This document shows, one piece after another, positions 21,693 through 28,958 of a stretch of 49,485 bases of DNA. Made by a program: the position numbers and the translations under genes. The stretch's first letter is position 1. Every line of letters begins with the position of its first letter. This stretch comes from a virus. The stretch lies in the IMG/VR virus record IMGVR_UViG_3300036900_000045, positions 1 through 49,485 of that record. One strand, written 5' to 3'. The notes beneath the pieces were generated by a model. That model saw only the letters and a program-made list of their open reading frames with translations. It made no database searches and was not told the origin of the DNA.

Positions 21693-22070
21693 ATGTATAG
21701 AACCCCGGTTGCACAAATGACGCTCGCCGAACGGCTGCGTCGGTATTTCGAGGACACCGATACCGTCTTGTCGGTGCTCTCCGAGCAGATGCGCCACGAC
21801 CTTCAACAAGCGGCCGACGAGCTGGAGCGCCTTTACGCGATCCCTGAGCCCGACGTGAAGGCGATGGTGGATCGCTTCCTCTGCTGGAAGCTGCCGCAGG
21901 ATTTCGGCCCGGACTGCGGCATCAGCTTCGATGGCCGTAAGGACGACGAGTGGAACAAGAACAAGACGTGGCCGGTCGGCACGAACCTGTTTACCGCTGA
22001 CCAAGCGCGGCAGATGGTCGAACACATGCTCGCGTCCGATAAGCCTGCGGAAAGGGATTCGGATGCCTGA
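21693..22070 (+). CDS. Unknown 125-residue protein, first gene of the polymerase insert
   Basis: ATG 21693 follows GAGGAGAGGGACG. An N-terminal helix (residues 10-45) precedes a compact domain with FLCWKLPQDFGPDCGISFDG (62-81) and WPVGTNLFTADQARQMVEHM (93-112), a pattern I recall from many proteobacterial phages and prophages, where its role is unknown. No YTAR word occurs in its 378 bases, unlike the flanking polymerase parts. Confidence 0.7.
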   Translation: MYRTPVAQMTLAERLRRYFEDTDTVLSVLSEQMRHDLQQAADELERLYAIPEPDVKAMVDRFLCWKLPQDFGPDCGISFDGRKDDEWNKNKTWPVGTNLFTADQARQMVEHMLASDKPAERDSDA

Positions 22071-22191
22071 CGTTTACTACCGGACGTGCAACGAAGTCGT
22101 CCTCTACGGGTTCCTGTTTTGGGCCGACTGGCGGGCGGCGCTGGCTATCTTCGCGCTGCACACGCTCTGGAACATCGTGCATGTGAAATGA
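22063..22191 (+). CDS. 42-residue hydrophobic peptide
   Basis: ATG 22063 follows GAAAGGGATTC. Residues 11-40 are hydrophobic and aromatic (VVLYGFLFWADWRAALAIFA), suggesting one or two membrane passes. ATGA overlap with the next gene. Function unknown. Confidence 0.55.
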   Translation: MPDVYYRTCNEVVLYGFLFWADWRAALAIFALHTLWNIVHVK

Positions 22192-22391
22192 CGTTTACCG
22201 CCCCATTGGTCCGCGATACGGTCAGCACGGTCGGGCCGCCGCACGCGAACGCGGCGCGGCTCTACGCGGAGGCCGACGAAATTCTCAATGAGCCGGAGCT
22301 CGCCGAACTTCTGCGCCAAGCGGCGGCGTTCCTTGAGTTCGATCAACTCGAAATCATCGCGCTCCGCGAGCGCCTTAAAGTTGCACGATGA
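22188..22391 (+). CDS. Unknown 67-residue helical protein
   Basis: ATG 22188 makes an ATGA overlap with the preceding stop. Almost entirely helical (ARLYAEADEILNEPELAELL), it probably forms a dimeric coil. No motif recognised. A 21-nt gap follows before the next gene. Confidence 0.6.
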   Translation: MTFTAPLVRDTVSTVGPPHANAARLYAEADEILNEPELAELLRQAAAFLEFDQLEIIALRERLKVAR

Positions 22392-22412
22392 GATTGCGGA
22401 AGGGCGCGAATA

Positions 22413-22604
22413 GTGGAACCGCTCACGCTTTTGGAACGCTTCGTGGCGTGGCTCTGGACACCTTACGTCTGGACTCAATGCACGGCATCGCATCCGCTTC
22501 CCGGAGGCGAGTGCTACTGCCAGCGCCGCCGCGGGCACCGTGGGCCGCACCGCGATTGGCGCGGCGACTTATTTACTGAGGATGTGAAAGGCGTCTCGAA
22601 ATGA
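22413..22604 (+). CDS. 63-residue Cys/His protein
   Basis: GTG start at 22413. Contains Cys23, then CYC (34-36) and RRGHRGPHRDW (39-49), a Cys/His cluster that can bind zinc and that I recall from small phage proteins. A competing frame on the same strand (22388-22579) lacks such features. Ends ATGA-coupled to the next gene. Confidence 0.6.
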   Translation: MEPLTLLERFVAWLWTPYVWTQCTASHPLPGGECYCQRRRGHRGPHRDWRGDLFTEDVKGVSK

Positions 22605-22804
22605 ACGAAGCCCCTACTTGGAGTGAGGTGCTGCTGGAAAACTGGAGGGCAATGGGCTGGACCGCTATCGGGTTGCTCATGGCCGGGATAACTGGCTACG
22701 ACCTTGGTGCGGGGCAACCACTTACGGCGTGGTGGTGGGCCGGTCTAGTGTGCGTGATCGCATGGCCCTTTATTGTGCGCGAGGAGTATGCCGTAAACCG
22801 TTAA
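22601..22804 (+). CDS. 67-residue membrane protein, two spans
   Basis: Hydrophobic segments at about residues 18-36 (GWTAIGLLMAGITGYDLGA) and 42-60 (LTAWWWAGLVCVIAWPFIV), joined by a short polar loop. Ends in a basic RNR-like tail. Function unknown. The next gene begins directly after the stop (TAAATG). Confidence 0.65.
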   Translation: MNEAPTWSEVLLENWRAMGWTAIGLLMAGITGYDLGAGQPLTAWWWAGLVCVIAWPFIVREEYAVNR

Positions 22805-22969
22805 ATGGACCCGCTCCGCGCCGCCCTTGAGGCTAATATCCGTTTCTTCGAGCGCCTAGGCGAGGTCTGCTACGGCCACGCCCGCCACCTTGAGGGTTTG
22901 CTCGATAAGCCCCCTGACGCTAGGACCGCCGCCCCTAAACCAACCCTACCCGACGACATTTTAGGATAA
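22805..22969 (+). CDS. Unknown 54-residue protein
   Basis: Begins directly after the preceding stop. A single helix (RAALEANIRFFERLGEVC) is followed by a Pro-rich tail ending PDDILG. The gene carries YTAR words at backbone density, unlike the genes on either side of it, so it may be an older resident. Confidence 0.55.
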   Translation: MDPLRAALEANIRFFERLGEVCYGHARHLEGLLDKPPDARTAAPKPTLPDDILG

Positions 22970-22972
22970 CTT

Positions 22973-23152
22973 ATGGCCCTCACCACCATCGAACAGCTTG
23001 GAACCCAGTTGACTCATAACCTGCAGCGGGGACTCCGAGCCGCCGCCCACGGTAACTACCAAGACGCCGCTGACCGCATTAGGGAAGTCGAATCGCTGGC
23101 GCAAGTGCTTAAGGCGCACCTTGAGGGGTTGGTTAAGGAGACAGGGCAATGA
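22973..23152 (+). CDS. Unknown 59-residue helical protein
   Basis: ATG 22973. Two amphipathic helices (TIEQLGTQLTHNLQRGLRAA and a second from residue 37 to 55) suggest a helical hairpin. ATGA overlap with the next gene. No function assigned. Confidence 0.55.
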   Translation: MALTTIEQLGTQLTHNLQRGLRAAAHGNYQDAADRIREVESLAQVLKAHLEGLVKETGQ

Positions 23153-23757
23153 GCGACACACCACGGATAGATAAACTCCTTCGGCATCGCCTCAACACGA
23201 ACGGCGGCGACGACTCGGTGCCGCTCCGCGAGTTGATTGGGCAGGCCCACGACGAGATTCGCCGTTTGGACGCCTACGCAGGGGCTCTCGCGGAGGCGGC
23301 TTTCGAAGCCGTGCGCGAATGGAACAGCGTGAGGGAACTCGAAGATTTCGTTCCGCGCATCCAAGCCCTTGCGCGGGCGCTCGAACGTCATCAAATGGGG
23401 CACGAAAAGGAACGGCGCGAAACCGAGGCGCATATCGGGCTGCGAGAGCTTCGGACGCCGGGAATCACGGCGGTCGTCGTGAACGGTAAGACGTGGCGAT
23501 GCCATCCCGCTGAGAACCCCGCGAGCGTATCGGACCCGCTCAACATCGGCCCCGAACGGCTGGCGCGGATATTCCATGAAGCCTACGAAAAGTGGGCTCC
23601 GCTGTGCGGCTACGAAACGCGGCTTGAAACGCGCGACTTCGACCCGACAACCCCGAACGGGAAGCTGATGATTGCGACCTGCGGAGAGGTTATCGCCACG
23701 CTGCAAACCAGCCACAATGAGAACGCCGTGAACCGTTCGGAGGGTTCAAATGGGTGA
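23149..23757 (+). CDS. Unknown 202-residue protein in the YTAR-free block
   Basis: A helical N-terminal half is followed from about residue 118 by a mixed region (KTWRCHPAENP, then RLARIFHEAYEKWAPLCGYE). I recall the FHEAYE..A...GY pattern from phage hypothetical proteins. No YTAR word occurs in 609 bases, and codon choice is closer to an ordinary GC-rich genome, so recent transfer is likely. Confidence 0.65.
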   Translation: MSDTPRIDKLLRHRLNTNGGDDSVPLRELIGQAHDEIRRLDAYAGALAEAAFEAVREWNSVRELEDFVPRIQALARALERHQMGHEKERRETEAHIGLRELRTPGITAVVVNGKTWRCHPAENPASVSDPLNIGPERLARIFHEAYEKWAPLCGYETRLETRDFDPTTPNGKLMIATCGEVIATLQTSHNENAVNRSEGSNG

Positions 23758-23959
23758 AATAACTGAAATGATATTCGACGGGACGCTATGCCAAGTCTGC
23801 GGCACGTTCCTTAACGAAGACCCTCCCGGCTATCCATGCTCCTGCGACGACTGCGCGAGGTTGCAACGGCCTTCGGCCCCGAAGGTGGCTTGCCCAACAT
23901 GTGGTAAGCGCGTTAAGGTAGTTGGGCTGGCCGATCATTGGCGTGACGCGCATAAATAA
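23750..23959 (+). CDS. Cys-rich 69-residue zinc-finger-like protein
   Basis: Three Cys pairs: CQVC (14-17), CSCDDC (30-35) and CPTC (48-51), with a closing H-x4-H (63-68). CPTCGKRV...LADHWRDAH is a classic C2H2 finger. The stop overlaps the ATG of the polymerase C-terminal part (TAATG), so translation of that half depends on this gene. Confidence 0.7.
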   Translation: MGEITEMIFDGTLCQVCGTFLNEDPPGYPCSCDDCARLQRPSAPKVACPTCGKRVKVVGLADHWRDAHK

Positions 23960-24756
23960 TGAACCTCCTTACCGGCCGCCTCCCTAACCTCCGCGAGCTA
24001 ATAATCCCGGACCCCGGCTATGTCATTGTTGACATGGACCTTAAGCGCGCCGATATGTGGGTTACGGCGTGGGAGGCCGAGGACGATTATTTTAAGGAAC
24101 AGTTGCGTGAGGAAGAGCGGGACCCTAGTAAGGACGTTCACGATAGTAACTGCATCGACATATTCGGCGACGCCGCTTACAACCCTGACGGCACTATTAA
24201 CAAGCAGAAACGCCGCGATGCTAAAGTGTTCGGCCATGGCAGCGATTACCTTGCGCAGCCGCCCGCCCTTGCTAAGCAGTGCGGCACCACGCTCGCCGTC
24301 GCCCAAGCCGCCCAAGCTAAGTGGTTCGCCAAGCACCCCGGCATCCCTAAGTGGCATCAGCGCGTCCGTGATACCGTGTGGCGCACCCGTTCCATTAGCA
24401 ACAAATTTGGCTATCGCATCAAGTTTTTCGACCGCGTTGATAACTGTATCCCACAGGCTTGCGCGTGGGTCCCGCAATCGACGGTCGCCCTTGTCATTAA
24501 CAAAGCCTTTTGCGCCATCGCGGAGCAGTTGCCCAAGGTCGAGGTCCTGCTGCAGGTCCACGATAGCCTAACCATGCAAATCCCAATCGGCTCCGAACAG
24601 GAGCTTATCCCTCAAATCGAGGCCCTTAGCTTAATTCCCATCCCCTACAGCGACCCCTTAACGATTCCCGTTAGCTTCAGTGTGAGCGGCGAGTCGTGGG
24701 GCAAGGTGTGGGAATGGGAGAAAACGGAGGAAAGATGGCAACCGAAGACAAAGTAG
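23959..24756 (+). CDS. C-terminal part (palm/fingers) of the split family A DNA polymerase
   Basis: 265 residues starting just before LPNLRELIIPDPG (8-20). Motif A is DLKRAD (Asp27, Asp32), motif B RRDAKVFGHGSDY (85-97), motif C VHDS (200-203; the usual fourth residue is Glu, but the catalytic Asp202 is present). Together with 20005-21669 this completes one polymerase, so the two polypeptides must associate. It has no clear ribosome site of its own and is coupled to the preceding gene by TAATG. Confidence 0.88.
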   Translation: MNLLTGRLPNLRELIIPDPGYVIVDMDLKRADMWVTAWEAEDDYFKEQLREEERDPSKDVHDSNCIDIFGDAAYNPDGTINKQKRRDAKVFGHGSDYLAQPPALAKQCGTTLAVAQAAQAKWFAKHPGIPKWHQRVRDTVWRTRSISNKFGYRIKFFDRVDNCIPQACAWVPQSTVALVINKAFCAIAEQLPKVEVLLQVHDSLTMQIPIGSEQELIPQIEALSLIPIPYSDPLTIPVSFSVSGESWGKVWEWEKTEERWQPKTK

Positions 24757-24974
24757 TTAAAGCAGTCCGTGTTGCGCAGTGGATTTGGCTGTCGTTCTGG
24801 CGCTGGATTTGGCAATGGCGGCTGGAACATGCGCGGCGCTTCCGGCATAACCTCGAAGGCACCATCATCGCTGAGCGCATCCGCGCCGACTACGCCGTCG
24901 ATTACGCCGAGCGTATGGTCGAGCAGTTGGACCGCGAAGCTACGTTCGCCGAGGCGCGGTCGGAGGCGGCGTAA
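24735..24974 (+). CDS. Unknown 79-residue protein, Trp-rich start
   Basis: ATG 24735 follows GGAGG and lies inside the polymerase gene's last 22 nt. Residues 12-31 contain six Trp (IWLSFWRWIWQW), which could sit at a membrane surface, and the rest is a charged helix. Function unknown. Confidence 0.6.
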   Translation: MATEDKVVKAVRVAQWIWLSFWRWIWQWRLEHARRFRHNLEGTIIAERIRADYAVDYAERMVEQLDREATFAEARSEAA

Positions 24975-25426
24975 TGAGCGTAATCGCGTGGGACGGTAAA
25001 ACGCTAGCGGCCGATAGGCGCTGTCTTAATAACGGCCTTATTATGACCACCACCAAGATTCGCCGTATTAAACGGCGCGGGGTTGAAACGCTGTTAGGCT
25101 GGACTGGAGACCAAGACGCGGGGGAATATTTAGCTGAATGGTATACTGGATGCGGGACTGCCGCCGAGTGGCCCGACTGTCAAAAAGATAAAGACAGTTG
25201 GTCACGTCTTATCGTCATTAACCCTGAAGGCGTGTGGACTTACAGCCAACAACCGATTGCCATAAAGATGGAAGACCTGTTTATGGCGTGGGGCAGCGGC
25301 CGGGACTTCGCTATTGCGGCAATGCACTTAGGTAAGGACGCCGTCGAGGCCGTCAAAGTAGCCTCGCGCTTCGAGACCGGATGCGGGAACGGCTTCGACC
25401 ACCTTGCGTTAGGAGAACCTGAATGA
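24974..25426 (+). CDS. Ntn-hydrolase / proteasome beta-like phage protein
   Basis: 150 residues beginning MSVIAWDGKTLAADRR, which resembles the N-terminus of HslV/proteasome beta-like phage proteins where residue 2 becomes the nucleophile (here Ser). Later, INPEGVWTYSQQP and AWGSGRDFAIAAMHLGKDAVEAVKVASR follow the strand-helix order of that fold. Such proteins are frequent in phages of proteobacteria; their substrates are unknown. One-base overlap with the preceding stop. Confidence 0.65.
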   Translation: MSVIAWDGKTLAADRRCLNNGLIMTTTKIRRIKRRGVETLLGWTGDQDAGEYLAEWYTGCGTAAEWPDCQKDKDSWSRLIVINPEGVWTYSQQPIAIKMEDLFMAWGSGRDFAIAAMHLGKDAVEAVKVASRFETGCGNGFDHLALGEPE

Positions 25427-25599
25427 TCTTCTCCATCCGCCCTAAAGAACCCGGCACCCTGCAAACCGTCGAGCGTGGCACCCTGCAGTTCGTCGCGCAA
25501 ACCCTTAAGCTAACCCGCACCGAAATCCCCCAGTTCGAGGCGCTTAAGGTCGGCGAGGGGCTGGACTGCGAAACGTGCGTCGTTACGAGGGTCGCCTAA
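25423..25599 (+). CDS. Unknown 58-residue protein
   Basis: ATG 25423 follows TAGGAGAACC and overlaps the preceding stop. Beta-rich (TLQTVERGTLQFVAQTLKLT); no motif. Ends directly before the helicase-like gene's TTG start. Confidence 0.55.
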   Translation: MIFSIRPKEPGTLQTVERGTLQFVAQTLKLTRTEIPQFEALKVGEGLDCETCVVTRVA

Positions 25600-26814
25600 T
25601 TGCGCCGCGAATTCCCCGACTGGCTTAGCGCGTTCTGTTCCTACGCTTCCTACGGCGAAACGCCCGAGCGCTTCCTTTATTGGTGCGGCGTCAGCGCCAT
25701 CGCCGGGGCGCTTGAGCGTAAGGTCTGGATCGATCAAGGCCGCTTCCTGCTTTACCCTAACTTCTACATTATCTTCGTCGCCAAGGCGGGCCGCATCCAG
25801 AAGTCCACTACCGTTAACGAAGGAATGCGGCTGCTTAAGAAAGTCCCGTCCGTCAAATTCGCGCCCAAGAACACGACATGGGAAGGGCTGATACAGCGGA
25901 TGGACCAGTTGCATAGCTCCGACAACCGCACCCTTGATGAGGATGCCGAGAACACCAAAACGGCGGCCATCATGATCGTCAGCCCCGAATTTAGCGTATT
26001 CTTCGACCCCGACAACACCGGCCTCGTTAGCGCCTTAACGGACCTATGGGACTGCCCGGACGATTGGGACAAGTTTACCATCTATCGACAGGGCGAGACG
26101 TTGGAAAAGCCGTGTCTTAACCTGATCGGCGCGACGACGCCCTCTTGGGTGCGACAGTCCTTTGATCGTTGGACTAAGGAAGGCGGCTTTCCGAGCCGCA
26201 CCCTGTTCATCCACGCGGACCGTAAGGCTAAGTATGTTGCGTGGCCCAAGCGCAACATGCCCGCGAACATCGAAGCGATCCGCGCCCAGTTAATTAAGGA
26301 CCTGTGCCGCATCAACCGCCTTAAGGGCTGTTTCGAGATTACCGAGGAAGCCTACGTGTGGGGCGAGGAGTGGTATAACGAACACTGCCGCAAGCTGGAA
26401 TCCGAACACGGCGACGTGACGGGCTTCCGCGACCGCAAGCAAGCCCACGTTCTTAAGCTCGCTATGGTGATCGCCGTCAGCAAACGCGACCGGCTGTTAG
26501 TTACCTTAACCGACCTTAAAGAGGCCGTCGCCCGCATCGACGCCATTGAAGGCGACTTCGACGACGTGTTCGGCGTCCTTAACGAGCGCGTCGAGCTTCG
26601 GCCCTACAATGACCTGCTAGCCTTCGTCCGCGACAACCCGCGCATCGAATTAACCAAGCTGATGAGTACCCACACCCGGAAGTATCTCTACCACGAAGTC
26701 CAACGCGCCCTTGATTCCCTAGTTGCTAGCGATGTTGTCGGCAAGGTACAGGAAAATGGGCGCATTTGGATTTACCTTAAGGAGCAACCGCATGAACCTA
26801 AAACAGCAGCTTGA
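25600..26814 (+). CDS. Helicase-like P-loop ATPase (DUF3987-like)
   Basis: 404 residues. The N-terminal YWCGVSAIAGALER is followed by the variant P-loop AKAGRIQKST (61-70), in which the second Gly is replaced but Lys-Ser is kept, as in phage DUF3987/primase-helicase-like ATPases. IMIVSPEFSVFF (about 123-134) is a Walker B-like strand and LNLIGATTPSWV (168-179) a sensor region. A C-terminal winged-helix-like segment (about 340-400) follows. Probably the replicative helicase of the phage. TTG start after ACGAGGG. Confidence 0.7.
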   Translation: MRREFPDWLSAFCSYASYGETPERFLYWCGVSAIAGALERKVWIDQGRFLLYPNFYIIFVAKAGRIQKSTTVNEGMRLLKKVPSVKFAPKNTTWEGLIQRMDQLHSSDNRTLDEDAENTKTAAIMIVSPEFSVFFDPDNTGLVSALTDLWDCPDDWDKFTIYRQGETLEKPCLNLIGATTPSWVRQSFDRWTKEGGFPSRTLFIHADRKAKYVAWPKRNMPANIEAIRAQLIKDLCRINRLKGCFEITEEAYVWGEEWYNEHCRKLESEHGDVTGFRDRKQAHVLKLAMVIAVSKRDRLLVTLTDLKEAVARIDAIEGDFDDVFGVLNERVELRPYNDLLAFVRDNPRIELTKLMSTHTRKYLYHEVQRALDSLVASDVVGKVQENGRIWIYLKEQPHEPKTAA

Positions 26815-26962
26815 AGAAGCCCAAAAGAGCCTCCGCGACGCGCGAGAGCTACTACAGCCCCGCGCCCCGCACCCCGAACACTGCAACCACCCTGAGCGCT
26901 GCATCCTAACGGGCCGCTGCGAGCGCCGCGTCCGTGGCGAACTTTGGACCTGCATCGACTAA
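26792..26962 (+). CDS. 56-residue Cys/His protein
   Basis: ATG 26792 follows AAGGAG and overlaps the helicase-like gene by 23 nt. A helix is followed by HPEHCNHPERCILTGRCERR, a dense His/Cys cluster suited to metal binding. Function unknown. Confidence 0.6.
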   Translation: MNLKQQLEEAQKSLRDARELLQPRAPHPEHCNHPERCILTGRCERRVRGELWTCID

Positions 26963-26963
26963 C

Positions 26964-27407
26964 ATGCCGAACCGCGAATTAGCCAAGAAGATCATCAAGT
27001 CGGGTTGGTGCTGCGACTATGCGTTCATCAAATGGCATGAAACGCGGCGGCTTTACGGGACTAAGGATGTTGCTCGGATGCAGTCCGCGACCGTGCTGTC
27101 GAACAAGATGGACCTATCTAAGCGCACCATCATGTACCTGCGGCAGCGGTTCCGCGAGGGGATGCTTAAGTGCCATAAGCTGCCGCGCTGCATGGATTAC
27201 GAGCCCACCATGGGCCTAACCGGATCAGGGGGTAAGGAGAAAGTGGAAGAACGCAAGGTGTTTACCGAGGCCGGGGTCCCCTACAGCGCGGCGATGCCCC
27301 TCAACGCGCGGCCCTGTTGGAAGCGCGGCTGTTGTGAGCCCGCCACCGTCCAGATTGAGGACCTATGGTTCTGTAAGGGCCACGCCGAGACGCTGGATGA
27401 AGAATAA
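26964..27407 (+). CDS. 147-residue Cys-containing protein, last gene of the rightward block
   Basis: Start chosen at ATG 26964, directly after the preceding stop; a start 30 nt upstream is possible. Contains WCCDY near the start, a helix-turn-helix-like stretch (MDLSKRTIMYLRQRFREG, about 49-66) and a C-terminal CWKRGCCEPATVQIEDLWFC that looks like a zinc site with the following HAE. Possibly a late DNA-binding regulator. Confidence 0.6.
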   Translation: MPNRELAKKIIKSGWCCDYAFIKWHETRRLYGTKDVARMQSATVLSNKMDLSKRTIMYLRQRFREGMLKCHKLPRCMDYEPTMGLTGSGGKEKVEERKVFTEAGVPYSAAMPLNARPCWKRGCCEPATVQIEDLWFCKGHAETLDEE

Positions 27408-27410
27408 AAA

Positions 27411-27433
27411 TAAGGGGCCGCGAAGGCCCCTTA
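27411..27433 (-). terminator. Intrinsic terminator of the late (leftward) block
   Basis: TAAGGGGCC-GCGAA-GGCCCCTTA has nine pairs. On the minus strand it is followed by TTTTTATTC, a good U-tract, so it ends the late transcript. It may also stop the rightward block, which ends at 27407, though the T-run on that side is poor. Confidence 0.85.
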
Positions 27434-27458
27434 GCTTAACCAAAGACCGGCTAAGACT

Positions 27459-27974
27459 TTAATACTGAATGGACCACGCGATCCCGAGCGGCGCAGGCGT
27501 CCCATACCACACGCCCCAATTCAAATACCACTGCTCACCGCGCGGAATGATGCAGGTGTCGTAAGGGTGGCCCGGTTGCGCCGTTGGGGCATACGTAAAG
27601 CCGCCGCCCGACGATGCCCATTCGCCCCAGTAAGGGGATTGGCCCTGCGGCGTAGTCTGCGGCGACTTCGACACCGACGCCATATAGGCCATCCCCGGAT
27701 TCGACCCCGGCGCTTCATTGACCATTTGAATCAGAATGGCCTTAGCGCCGTCCGGCAGCATCGGTAGCAGGTAGGTCCCGGCCGCGTAGTAGTGGGTCGC
27801 GCCTTGCGGGCCAAGCGAGGGATAGTTACCGGGTTGACCGCCCCCGCCGTTATCCCCTCCGCCGCCCCCTCCTCCACCTCCACCGCCGCCCCCAGTCTGC
27901 GCGGGATAATACTGGACGCCGTTGACCGTAATGCTGTTAACGCCGTTAACGTCGATGTTGATTTTATCGGTCAC
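27459..27974 (-). CDS. Gly-tract protein, possible tail or receptor-related protein
   Basis: 171 residues. The short N-terminal strand repeat (INIDVNGVNSITVNGVQYYP) is followed by a Gly-only run of 13 and a further Gly-rich stretch (about 28-47), then a compact aromatic beta-rich domain with ILIQMVNEAPGSNPG and a Tyr/Trp-rich end. The layout (short anchor, flexible linker, globular tip) is seen in phage adhesin-like proteins. It is the last gene of the late block. Confidence 0.55.
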   Translation of the reverse strand: MTDKINIDVNGVNSITVNGVQYYPAQTGGGGGGGGGGGGGDNGGGGQPGNYPSLGPQGATHYYAAGTYLLPMLPDGAKAILIQMVNEAPGSNPGMAYMASVSKSPQTTPQGQSPYWGEWASSGGGFTYAPTAQPGHPYDTCIIPRGEQWYLNWGVWYGTPAPLGIAWSIQY

Positions 27975-28249
27975 GGCGTCACCGCCTTAGCGGGCTGCGG
28001 CGGCTGCACCTTACCCTCGTTGTTGAACGTGAACTTGGCCGCGCCGCACTCGGCAACGCCGCCGCCCCCGGCTGTCCCAACGGACTTCCCGCCGAACTGG
28101 GTATATTGGACGGACATGGGGCTACCGTTCCACGTCGCGCCCGTCACGCAAACCGCGCCCGCTTGCCCCTCCATCGCCTTAATAAGCGCGGGGTCCATGT
28201 TGGCGCAGCCCGCCAACAGCACTACTGCTAACAGCATAACCTGTCTCAT
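27971..28249 (-). CDS. Small lipoprotein, candidate outer spanin
   Basis: 92 residues with a lipoprotein signal: MRQVMLLAVVLLAGC, lipobox LAGC with Cys15. The mature part is short, with further Cys at 34 and 68, Gly-rich segments and a Pro-rich end. Position directly after the endolysin and holin candidates suggests an outer-membrane spanin that helps breach the outer membrane. Spanin sequences vary too much for a sequence-only proof. Confidence 0.55.
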   Translation of the reverse strand: MRQVMLLAVVLLAGCANMDPALIKAMEGQAGAVCVTGATWNGSPMSVQYTQFGGKSVGTAGGGGVAECGAAKFTFNNEGKVQPPQPAKAVTP

Positions 28250-28488
28250 GTCTTAGGCTCCTGTTCCTTTGGGGGTTGAGGTACTTGCGGCGGCTCTGAG
28301 GACGCCCTTAACCAGTAGCCCGCCGCCAACGTGGTTAAGTTAATTACGGTCTGCAGGATGGTCGAGCGCTCGGCTTGGTCGCTCTGCACTAACACCGTCG
28401 CCACGCTTACCCCGAAGATGATAAGGATTGCGTAGGTTACTGTGCGCTGCGTTTCCATGCGTTGCCCCGTGACTCGTCTATCGAGCAT
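28246..28488 (-). CDS. Holin candidate, two membrane spans
   Basis: 80 residues. A basic N-terminus precedes a first span (VTYAILIIFGVSVATVLVQ, about 17-35), a polar turn and a second span (STILQTVINLTTLAAGYWL, about 42-60), then a Pro/Lys/Glu tail. Size, two spans and position next to the endolysin fit a class II holin. ATG 28488 follows GGAG; a second ATG at 28458 could give a shorter form. Confidence 0.6.
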   Translation of the reverse strand: MLDRRVTGQRMETQRTVTYAILIIFGVSVATVLVQSDQAERSTILQTVINLTTLAAGYWLRASSEPPQVPQPPKEQEPKT

Positions 28489-28957
28489 CTTCGTAGCTCC
28501 AACCTAACGACCAGTTAGCGTTCCAGTCGTCGCGGCGCGGTTGGCCCGGCCGCCAGAGAAAGTTGTAGTAATCCCAGCCTGCTTGCGTATCGGTCGGCAG
28601 CGGCTTCGGGTGCGTCCACAGCAGCAACCTCGCATAGCAACACGCGAGCGCGTCGTTATGTTCGACGGCTTCGTGACTCGCGGCGATGCTCATGGTCGAA
28701 TAGCCGAGCCCCCGCAGGACTTCCTTAATGTAACTGGAACTGGTCCTGTGGTCCATCACGCCGACCACGCCGCTAGGCTCAAACTGCCACCAACCCCGCG
28801 CCGGTCCATTGTTAAGCTGCGCCCTGTTCGCAAACCCCGACTCTTGGAACGCGATAGCCATTAGCATAGCGCGGGCGGGGCGCGTGTTCATTTCCTGCGG
28901 CAGGAACGAGAACGCGGCGGGGAATATGAAGTCTCGGACGTAAGAGGCGGTATTCAT
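28478..28957 (-). CDS. Endolysin-like lysozyme/transglycosylase
   Basis: 159 residues starting at ATG 28957, two bases after the preceding stop. AIAFQESGF (34-42, catalytic Glu39) and NNGPARGWWQFE (49-60) are the hallmark of the lysozyme-like fold, in which Glu is followed by a Gly-rich beta segment ending in QFE. It would cut the glycan strands of peptidoglycan. No signal peptide or transmembrane anchor, so it needs the holin. Confidence 0.75.
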   Translation of the reverse strand: MNTASYVRDFIFPAAFSFLPQEMNTRPARAMLMAIAFQESGFANRAQLNNGPARGWWQFEPSGVVGVMDHRTSSSYIKEVLRGLGYSTMSIAASHEAVEHNDALACCYARLLLWTHPKPLPTDTQAGWDYYNFLWRPGQPRRDDWNANWSLGWSYEDAR

Positions 28958-28958
28958 G

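Larger units (their letters stand above)
21670..23958 (+). other. 2.3-kb gene-bearing insert that splits the polymerase gene
   Basis: Nine small genes separate the two polymerase halves. Blocks 21693-22604 and 23149-23757 contain almost no YTAR words (one by hand count in about 1.5 kb), whereas 22805-23152 and 23750-23958 carry them at near-backbone density. The insert therefore looks like layered acquisition. I see no homing endonuclease, intein blocks or transposase, and no terminal repeats, so the mechanism of entry is unknown. Confidence 0.7.

Noticed and set aside
22388-22579. Alternative 63-codon frame starting at ATG 22388
   Set aside because: Arg/Ala-rich shadow composition; the frame from GTG 22413 has a Cys/His motif and couples to the next gene.
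21670-23958. Group I/II intron or intein in the polymerase
   Set aside because: The first half ends in its own stop, the second has its own ATG, and the insert is packed with coupled genes; no intein blocks or homing nuclease seen. RNA data could still overturn this.
27838-27897. GC-rich triplet run as a repeat element or CRISPR-like array
   Set aside because: It simply encodes the poly-Gly linker of the 27459-27974 protein; no spacers or repeats of CRISPR type exist.
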